Below are positions 55,998 through 64,000 of a DNA stretch of 64,000 nt, in pieces. Positions within the stretch are counted from its first letter, which is position 1. Each line of letters opens with the position of its first letter. The notes under the pieces are model-generated. The model was not told the origin of the DNA and did no database searches. It saw only the letters and a program-made list of their open reading frames with translations. The position numbers and the translations under genes are program-made. Source of the stretch: Hymenopus coronatus (Eukaryota > Arthropoda > Insecta > Mantodea > Hymenopodidae); NCBI GenBank assembly GCA_030762935.1, contig CM060899.1:65584501-65648500 (forward strand), written 5' to 3'.

Positions 55998-57559
55998 CTG
56001 AGTGGAAGGAAAGTCATTACATTAACTTAAACCAGTGATATTGTCACCCTCCGTGGTGTAATGGTTACCATGCTAACTTCATATACCCAAGGTCACGGGT
56101 TCAAACCCGGCGGAGGACGATAGATTTTTTCAGGTGTAAAAGTCCTTAGCATGGCTTCCTTTGGAAGGGAAGTAAAGCCATTGGTCCCATGTCGTAGATT
56201 TACGGCATGTAAAAGAACCTCAAGCCTGATAGAGAGGCCTCTGAGCAAAATTAAGCGGTCTTTCATGCCCAATTTAGAATGGGATGCTGAGAGCCATAGC
56301 AGTTAAAGAGTGTCCATAAATAACACGCCATTTCCTTTTTAAACCAGTGATAGATTTCAGTATTTGGAACACATTTTGTATCTTACATTTTTGTCTCTGA
56401 ACATTTCTTACAAGACTATTTCATTCATGACACGTGATTGTAGGAAGTGGCCAAACCAGTACATTGGTGCATAAATTTCCAACTAATTGGAACTCCTTAT
56501 CTCTGTGTTTTAATTGTTTTTTCTATCACACCCATGTGCAATTGTTTTTCTAAATTTATGATACCCACATGCATTTGTTTTCTCTCTGAACTAATGTTCA
56601 TCTCATAATAGTAGTATCAGTGTGCAGTGATATTCCCATACACAATGTTGGAAGTTCCAAAATGTTTTGGGGAAAGGTCTATTGCTGAAATAGACATATT
56701 AATTGAAAACTCAAAGCCGCAGAATACTAAAAACAACAGAGAGAGTGTGTGGAACCAGTTCAATGAATTCTGTAAGCAACGAGGCCATGACTTATGATAT
56801 GGACATCAAGTTGCAGTGATTTCGGTGCAAATATACGTCAAGACAAATGGGATTTTAGGAATATTATTGTTCGTGTGCATATAGGCTAATTACTGTTATT
56901 TTATTCACGAAATAGTCTTATTATATACAACTTGACAACAACTTTTCTCTATATAAATTTTCTCCCAACAAGTTGATTGCAAATTTACTGATACAATTTG
57001 GAGCTCTCTTTATAATTTAGTTTTTTGAAAACAAGAGACAGACAAGCTAGCAACGCTGCAGGTTGTGTGGGTGTCACTTGTGTCAGTACATAAACATGCC
57101 TCACTACGATATTGAAGGCAATGTTGGCCAATCAGAATGCAGTTGCACTCATCCCCCCACCCTGCATCGTGTTTGCAAGCGACTGATTCGTTTACATCCA
57201 GAAGCCCGTTCAGATCTCTGACTAGTCACAACCCAACGTTGCCAAGTTACTTCAGGTCTGAAAAAGCTGCGCGGAATGTTCCTTTAATTCTTTTAAGTGA
57301 TTAATTATTTCGAAACCTGTGTGGTATCCCATGATTCCTATCAAAACTAATGTCAGAAATACTTACTCTACACATCTTATAAGTAACAAACTATTATCTT
57401 CCTACATTCTTGAGGAATTACGCATCCAATTTGGAACAAAAACCATTCATTTTATTGAGATCGGCCGATCAGAAAACAAAATGCTACTAGACTTTTTTGT
57501 TTGTAATGCTTCTATGAAGCACATATTTGAAGGAATGTAATAAGTTCCCTTCCACCCGG
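55998..57559. mobile_element. MITE-2 copy 2, longer, with nested SINE-B
   Basis: Left CTGAGTGGAAGGAAAGTCAT and the complement of the right end, CCGGGTGGAAGGGAACTTAT, match, with TA at 55996-55997 and 57560-57561. It starts 35 bases after the stop codon of the DUF389 gene, so it probably supplies much of its 3' UTR. About 1.28 kb without the SINE. An open frame at 57319-57540 lies in the part shared with copy 1 and has no recognised domain. Confidence 0.75.
56048..56330 (+). mobile_element. SINE-B nested in MITE-2
   Basis: Head CCTCCGTGGTGTAATGGTTA, box B GGGTTCAAACCCGG with near-perfect T-stem pairing, body as in the other copies, and AAATAACACGCC at the end. Confidence 0.85.
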
Positions 57560-57823
57560 TATATGAGGATAAAGGTTCAGATCTAGATTTGTAAGAGAGA
57601 GCTTTCAGCTTTAGAGGAAGCTGCTTTGCTATCTTATAAATGTTTGAGTTACCAACTTCATTTCAAAAAAGTTTGAAATATATGCCACAGAAATGTGATC
57701 AAATAAATATGATAAAACATTTTATAGTGTAATATGGCATCTTTGACTACATCTAGCTGTGACATACTTCTGTGATAAAAGTTATACACACCACCACACC
57801 TTTGATCACATCTATGATTAAAA

Positions 57824-58787
57824 AATCTGATGTGTTCTATTCACATGAATTTCTCTACATCGCTGTAACAGATTATTGTTAAAAAAGCTTGTTCTTCTAT
57901 CTACATCATGCTAATCGAAATAAACATTAGCAGAAATTGTCATTATTGCTTGGTCCCTTGTAAGTAGAAAAGAAAAGAATCTAACGTGTTCCATTCACAC
58001 GACGTTCTCTAGCTGTTTGGCAAACAAATCCTTTATTCAAAAGACTAATCTGTTATCTACATCATGCTAATCTAAATAAACATAAGCAGAATTGGTCTTA
58101 TTACTAGCTTGGTCTTGTCATTTAAAAGCCAGTCACTATGTGAAACAATTGAAATCCAAATCTGTTTCCTTGCTAGAAGTAAACCAACGAGAAACGAGAA
58201 GCAAACTTCCCATTGGAGAAAAGTTTAAGTGGCTTAAAATTGAACTCAATAATCCAGAATATATCAAAAACAGTTAACTCTACAAAAAAAAGTATATGAA
58301 TAAACTGTGTGTTTTAATGAGATCTACATTTTTTGTGTATCTCTTACAGTCTGCTAGTTATATAAAAGACATTCAGAATGAAGAAGTCTTCAGAGGCTAT
58401 TCCCAGGAAATTCAAGATATAATTTCGTTTGTCATAAAAATATCTTATAAGGTATTTTAATCAAAACTGTTAGAGCCATTTTTAAGAAAATCAAAATTTT
58501 CAAAAAATGTTCCATATAAAGGATAGTTGAGGTGGGGGGATTTTCTTGAAAATCTTCATGTCGCATCCTTGGAAGATACTGAACATAAATATCAAGTTTG
58601 GTATTTAACAGACTTTTCAACACACACAAACACCTACGCACGAGCGCAGACTTTTTTCTAGAAATGTCTTTTTTGGATTCAGGGGGTCCCAAAACTGTAT
58701 ATCCAGTGAAATCTTGGTATCAAATTTTTGGGTGCAGTACAATACCTTCTCTACACACTAAGTACATAGTACATGTAGAGAAAGTAA
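57824..58787 (+). mobile_element. Composite HLE-like repeat (double 5' end)
   Basis: The first 5' end, TCTGATGTGTTCTATTCACA, runs to GTAGAAAAGAAAAG. There the second, AATCTAACGTGTTCCATTC, begins (about 57975). The 3' end is ACATGTAGAGAAAGTAA. Same junction as at 48162-49647. Confidence 0.75.
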
Positions 58788-59438
58788 TAAAGGTTCAACA
58801 TTTCTTGAATATATCTCGTACACACACTGGTAATGAATATAAAAATCCTAAAAAGCTGCAAATAATCTGCAAAGTGGTTCAACCAACTACAAATAATTGA
58901 GAGTGCATTGAACTATCATTAACTCATAACTATTCCTTTAACTTTAAAAATCAATTTGTAGCTTACCAATGTCCTTTTCTTCCAGTTTTAATTGGAATTA
59001 ATAGAAGCACCAAATGAAGATCTTGGGAATGTAAAATACAGGAGAAATAAAAGATCTTTTAAGACACCCAAAATGGGTACACATTTACTGTTATAACAGA
59101 TATAAAACCATCCACCAGCAACTTCGTCTAAAAAAATAAATATCTGTAATTGCTGCATACATTCAAATAGCTTATTATGCTGTTTCCATAAAAGTAACAG
59201 GTTCCTACCTATAGCTGCTATTTCACATTAAATTTCTTTAATTAAAATAACAGTTCATTATATAAAAATTGATCATGCTAATATACTAATGCATACATTT
59301 TAGCCACTAAGTAAAGCTAACATTGGTAAATACTGTCCTGCAGTATCTAGTTTAACGACTTGATAAAGCAGCATGCAAGTTGTTTTCTTTCTGCACATTT
59401 TGAATAACAATTTAGGCTTTTCTAGTATGGAAGATATA
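58788..59438. other. Intergenic, nothing recognised
   Basis: AT-rich. No exon-like or element-like pattern found. Confidence 0.35.
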
Positions 59439-60653
59439 CTGAGTGAGTCAAAAACCTTCGAACCAGCTGCACGGTGTTTTTCCACTGGGTGCATGGACAC
59501 ACGAATCCACACTGCTGCTGTAAACAAGGTCAAACTTCTGACACAGTTTTGCTGTGCTCTGGAAGTGCAGTATTGAGTTGATAGCGATATAGTATAATTC
59601 AGTTACTCTGAGTGATTTATTAGTTTGTCCTGTACTAAGTCACAAAGTGTATTATAGCTCAGAATAATATTTTTCACGACGAGGCTTGGTTCTACCTTCA
59701 TGGATGTGTGTACACAAAATAGTCATTGCCCGCCTGGGTAGTGTGGTGGTAGCATGTCTGCCTCACATTTAAGAGGTCGCAAGTTCAAATCTCGCAGGGG
59801 CTAGTTACCCGGATAAGGTTTTTTTCGGGGTTCTCCCTTATCCTGAGAAGACGAATATTGAGTAACTTTAAGCTCCATGGACCTTGAGATCACTTGAGCA
59901 TCATTTCACCAATTTCATTCATCGTCCGATATGACAAACCAGGTTAAAAGGCGTTAAGCTACCATACAAAAAAACAAAAAAAAAAACGTTACTGAAGCTC
60001 TGAGAAACCTAATATTGTTCATGAAGTACCCTTTATGACAAAAATATTAATGTATGATGCATCATTAGCAGAGACAGTGTTATGGGGGCTTTTTTTTTCT
60101 TCTTCAATATTTGACACCTGTACATACGTGAATACAATTTTGTTCCCCCTTACTTTCTAGAGAAAGCTGAATTTTTGACATTTTTTTTTTTTTTTTTTTT
60201 TTAAAATAAGACTCTGCAACAGCTCAAATGGCTAAACTTTCAATGAGAACAATTGAAAGTGTGTTTCTGGATAGTAGAGATTTGTGGCGCCCTCGGTTCC
60301 CCGACCTAACTCCCTTTGGATTTATCTCTGCAGTAACTTAAAACATACAGTGTACAAGACAAACCTACATACCTTCGAAGAATTAAAGCAAAATATCTGC
60401 CAGGAAATTGCCTGCATTTCTCACCATGAACTACAGCGAGTGATGGATAGTTCCCTAGAGGTGCCAAAAATGTATGGACAATGGCAGTGGCCAGTTTCAG
60501 CATCTCCTTTCATAAAGTTGGTAAGTAAAGCCTTTATAAGTAGTTTTAAACATTGTTGCATCGTTCTATGACAGCAGCAGATGGCAACGAAAGCCACGGA
60601 TGCGGACAGGCAAAACACCAAGCAGCCGGTTCATACTTTTTTGATTCACCCCT
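59439..60653 (+). mobile_element. MLE4, degenerate mariner-type element with nested SINE-A
   Basis: Left CTGAGTGAGTCAAAAACCTT and the complement of the right end, AGGGGTGAATCAAAAAAGTA, form terminal repeats, flanked by TA. Broken + strand coding near 60285-60520 recalls the C-terminal part of arthropod DDE transposases: RFPDLTPFGF, then VYKTNLHTFEELKQNICQEI and SHHELQRVMDSSLEV. A T-run lies at 60182-60202. SINE-A is at 59725-59985. Confidence 0.7.
59725..59985 (+). mobile_element. SINE-A nested in MLE4, tRNA-Val-like
   Basis: GCCTGGGTAGTGTGGTGGTA, CTGCCTCACATT, box B AAGTTCAAATC, the conserved body (GTTACCCGGATAAGG) and an A-rich tail (59968-59986). Confidence 0.85.
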
Positions 60654-61127
60654 TACTATGTGCAAACATTTTCTTAGATGTTAATCTTCTTACTCTTCAG
60701 TAGGCTTCAAGCAATTTAGGAAGAACAAGGTGACCAATGAGATATGGAGTGCCCTATACAACCTGACATATAGTGACTTCAATTCTAAGATTTCACTCTC
60801 TGTAGATACCAGAGTTCACTCACATGCTTTGTGTTTCATTTAATAATTCAACAAAAGTCTGTTTTTCTTAAGCAAGGAAATATCACACCACGACATTTAA
60901 ATAGCAGTGCATGGAGAAGCAATACAGTTACCCCATCTGACTTCCTAGAAGTTGCTCAGATTTGATAGCAGGGTGCATCAATCCAAATTTCCCCATTTGC
61001 TGTGCTTGTCTGCTATCTGAATATGGACAATTGACATAGAACAGGGCAGTGCATTGAAATTTTGCTACCTCTTCGTAATAAATATACTTGATATTTAATT
61101 TACGCTATAGGATATTAGGATGAAATA
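60654..61127. other. Intergenic, nothing recognised
   Basis: No feature seen. Confidence 0.35.
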
Positions 61128-61815
61128 TGAGGGTTGGGGCAAAAGTCATGGCAACTAGTATTTTTCTTGTAGATATGTGAACAGATCACAAACGTATATG
61201 TATCATGTGGAAGTTGTGCAGGCATAGTATGTATGCAAAACGTCAGATGGCTCTGTGATAGCTGGTACTAGCGCAGCGAGGGCTGTGAAATCAGTCAGTT
61301 GGTGAGTGTGGTGCGAGATGGAAGTCACTTGGAGAAGAATTGGAGCACCCACAGTACTCTCCCGACATTTCGCCCTGTGACTTTGATCTCATTCGAAAGC
61401 TTAAGGAACCACTACCACATGGTAGGCGATTTGCAGCACAAGAGGACATTGCTAATGCTGTGCGTGAACAGATGACCTGATTCACAAATGGTGTTGCAAA
61501 TGTTGTGGCAGATGGTATTCAGCGGCTCCCACATCGTTGGCAGTGTGTGGTGACAGTAGCAGGGACTACTTTGAGGGTCTTTAGGCCCAGGTTTGTCATG
61601 TCAACTGTATGTGTACTGTGTTGTCATTCTTTTGCACCGTGAAGGCCATATTGTCCTGTATACTACCGTAATAAATTAGTGTGTTACAATATTTAGTGCT
61701 ATTCATTGTCCACACATGTAGTTAACACCTTGTCCTTTCATCTTTATATGTCACATTTTCCAACCGGAATCTTCAAGAAAATAAATAGTTGCCATGACTT
61801 TTGCCCCAACCCTTG
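61128..61815 (+). mobile_element. MLE5, internally deleted mariner
   Basis: Left TGAGGGTTGGGGCAAAAGTC and the complement of the right end, CAAGGGTTGGGGCAAAAGTC, are nearly identical through CATGGCAACTA, flanked by TA. At 688 bp it is half a full mariner. The + strand remnant reads HPQYSPDISPCDFDLIRKLK and RRFAAQEDIANAVREQMT, followed by a stop codon and QRLPHRWQCVVTVAG, the usual mariner C-terminus. The DNA-binding and first catalytic parts are deleted. Confidence 0.9.
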
Positions 61816-61964
61816 TATTTATATGTATTAACAACAGAGACAAGCAAAATATGTAATTTCATATTCTAAAGCATGTTTGCTTCCATTATGGGAACTAGTA
61901 CTTTTATATTTTGCAGCTTTTAAAATTCAATGAACATGACAAAATATTTCATATTTCATAATTT

Positions 61965-62218
61965 GGTAAAATCTTCATATTCGCATACCTGGAAGATACT
62001 AAACTTAAATAGCAAGTTTGGTATTTTACTGATTTTTTGTTTTTAAGTTATTGTGTTCATAGACACACACAAACATACAGACCTTTTTCTGAAAATGCTT
62101 TTTTTGGATACAGGGGACCCTAAAACATGTATTTCTGGTGAAATCTCGGTATCAAATTTTTGGGTGGAGTGCAATACCTTCTCTATACACTCTGTACATA
62201 GTGCGTGTAGAGAAAGTA
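61965..62218 (+). mobile_element. HLE-like 3' fragment
   Basis: It starts inside the family at CGCATACCTGGAAGATAC, keeps the CACACAAAC run and ends GTGTAGAGAAAGTAA. Confidence 0.75.
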
Positions 62219-62790
62219 AAAAAGAATGTTATTCAGAGCCGTGCTAGCCTAATAAAATTTTTGTAATGCACTATGCTTATCTTTCCAGCTTATGTGATGG
62301 CAGGTCCATTGTTTGAAAGTAATGGCGGGATTTTTCCCTCCTTAGGAAATGAGACCAGTTCAATGTAAAATAGATAACCTATTCACCATAATGGCTTAGG
62401 ACCTCAAAGAAACTTTCTTTGGTTGACAATACTGTACAAAGATAGTCGGGTAGGTTTCCTCTTTTCTCCCCCTTTCCCTCACTTCCCCATAAAACCAACG
62501 CCCAAGAAAACGTGCACACATAGTACTGCATTGATCAGCATGGAGCAGAAAATGTTTCACTCCCCTTAAGCCAGTCAGCGATGCTGCTTGTTATGTAAAT
62601 CCAGAGGTGACAGCACATCTGCAGTAAAAACAATATGGTTTGTCAGTTTGCCATACAAGTTATTTCTATTAAAAAAAAAAGTACTTGTGGATATCAATGT
62701 TGGAATCATCTTCATGAATTTCCGGCATCTACTTAGGAAATTGGCCATTTTATGATACAGTTCCAACTGAGAAAAGGCAGCAATTTCATG
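62219..62790. other. Intergenic, nothing recognised
   Basis: A minus-strand open frame at 62575-62841 has no recognised motif and runs into a SINE. Confidence 0.3.
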
Positions 62791-62798
62791 ACAATTTT

Positions 62799-63045
62799 TT
62801 TTTTTTTTTATAGTTAGATGTCCTTTAACCTGGTTGGTCATATCGGACGATCAATGAAATTGGTGAAATGATGCTCCAATGATCTTGGGGTCCATGGAGC
62901 TTAAAGTTACTCGACATTAGTCTTCTCAGGATAAAGGAAAACCCAGAAAAAAACCTAATCCGGGTAACTCATCCAAGTGTGATTCGAACTCACGACCTTT
63001 TGAATATGAGGCAGACACGCTACCACCACACTACCCAGTCGGGCT
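62799..63045 (-). mobile_element. SINE-A, tRNA-Val-like
   Basis: The minus strand has CTGGGTAGTGTGGTGGTAGC, CTGCCTCATATTC, box B GAGTTCGAATC and the body to a poly(A), seen as T at 62798-62809. Confidence 0.85.
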
Positions 63046-63215
63046 TTGACAAATGTTATTTTTAAATTCCTCTAAAGTGTGTGGATTTGTTTTGTAAACT
63101 TTTGCTTTTAATCCCTACCCCAGAGACAAAAATAGCAGGGAATTAAATCATGAGGAATGTGGGTGCTACTCACTGATTCTATATGGATGCACAAATTATA
63201 AATAAATACTTTTTA

Positions 63216-63470
63216 GCCTGCCTCTGTAGTGCGGTGGTAACATCACTGCCTCACATTAAACAGGTCGTGAGTTTGAATCTCACTTAGGGCAAGTTACCCA
63301 GATAAGGTTTCTTTCTGGGGGTTTCCCTTATCCTGAGAAGATGAATGTCAAGTAACTTTAAGCTCCATGGGGCCCAATATCATTTGAGCATCATTTTGCC
63401 AATTTCATTCATTGTCCTGTATGACCTACCAGGTTAAAGGATGTTAAGCTGCAACTTTATAAAAATAGGG
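63216..63470 (+). mobile_element. SINE-A, tRNA-Val-like
   Basis: GCCTCTGTAGTGCGGTGGTA, CTGCCTCACATT, box B GAGTTTGAATC. It forms an inverted pair with the copy 170 bases upstream. Confidence 0.85.
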
Positions 63471-63605
63471 AAAAGAAATGGGTATCCAAATAGAACAATT
63501 TCACTTAATACACACTGTCTTTCCTCAACTATTGTATCGCCACTGTATCTCTGACCCTGATGTTTGGTAAAAATAAAGAAAGGGATAAAGAATGGCCACC
63601 TTTAA

Positions 63606-64000
63606 CACATTGAAAACCAAGCCCGAATATAGCTCGGGCCATACAGTCCAACCCTGAGCATAACTCGGGCAGGTATTTCTAATACTTTTAATGCAATTCC
63701 ACGACCGTAACTCGGTCTTGGGCTATGCAGCAAAGAACATATATCGTTTAGTTGTCTGATTTGTGCTACCATTTGTTTTTGCTTTGGTCAACTATTATTA
63801 AATTTAGGAGCGTTAGAAATATTGGCTGCTCTCAGGTAGTCGTGCCATTTTCTTTGAAGGTGGTGATCTGTTTGTTATGGTTTGTGCTCTTAAATGTTAA
63901 AATGCTGCATTTTCCTTGATTTCTGTGAACTAAAGCTGAAGTTCAGGATAAAAATAATGCTCTGGAAAATTCCGAAACCGAGGGAGAGGTTTTCAAACTT
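63606..64000 (+). mobile_element. PB3, piggyBac-like element end, cut by window edge
   Basis: Starts CACATTGAAAACCAAGCCCG directly after TTAA (63602-63605) and matches the reverse of PB1 over its whole visible length. Three palindromic motifs (CCCGAATATAGCTCGGGC type) lie in the first 130 bases. On the + strand a coding-like stretch, NNALENSETEGEVFKL, reaches the window end still open, where PB1 has a stop. A fuller copy could continue beyond. Confidence 0.7.

Noticed and set aside
10123..63470. tRNA-like sequences as functional tRNA genes
   Set aside because: Each continues into a repeated body, with poly(A) or a defined tail. Stems are imperfect, and several copies are truncated or inside other transposons.
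1..64000. Bacterial or viral origin, operons, ribosome binding sites
   Set aside because: Spliced gene, eukaryotic transposons, SINEs and microsatellites throughout; I saw no viral structural or replication gene.

Overview
This is a eukaryotic, AT-rich, intron-rich window dominated by transposable elements, consistent with an invertebrate animal. Five mariner-type elements, many tRNA-derived SINEs, LINE and Penelope-like retroelement fragments, piggyBac-type elements and large introns suggest an arthropod. A chelicerate such as a horseshoe crab is plausible, but the lineage is my inference and is not fixed by the sequence.

One host gene is recognisable. It lies on the + strand from about 7621 to 55963: thirteen exons with GT-AG introns that keep one reading frame, starting at ATG 7730 and ending at TGA 55961-55963. 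It would encode a 703-residue multi-pass membrane protein of the DUF389 (TIGR00341/TIGR00271-like) family, whose function in animals is not established. All other long open frames are transposon remnants, low-complexity translations or chance.

Layout: 1-7470 is flank with SINEs, a mariner fragment, a LINE fragment, two tandem dispersed repeats and a 335-bp polypurine tract. 7621-8059 is exon 1. Intron 1 (8060-14911) holds several dispersed repeats and a DDE transposon carrying a nested foldback element. Intron 2 (14990-26349) holds a LINE broken by a mariner broken by a SINE, a Penelope-like GIY-YIG fragment with a hammerhead-like motif, and more LINEs and SINEs. Intron 3 (26445-34041) holds a piggyBac-like element, a near-perfect hairpin and a 3.1-kb perfect (GTGA)n array. 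Exons 4-12 lie between 34042 and 50051, and exon 13 is at 55740-55963. From 55998 to the end the window is again transposons, closing inside a second piggyBac-like element cut off by the window end.

The commonest component is one dispersed repeat, here called HLE-like, with about 25 copies or fragments making up roughly a quarter of the window by rough sum. I orient it + when it begins TCTGATGTGTTCCATTC and ends with a palindrome around GTACTATGTACATAGT followed by GAGAAAGTAA. Its offset terminal inverted repeat, terminal hairpins and internal TG microsatellite resemble Helentron-associated (DINE-1/HINE-type) non-autonomous Helitrons. That assignment is inference. SINE families are labelled A to H, MITE families MITE-1 and MITE-2, mariner-type elements MLE1 to MLE5, and piggyBac-type elements PB1 to PB3.
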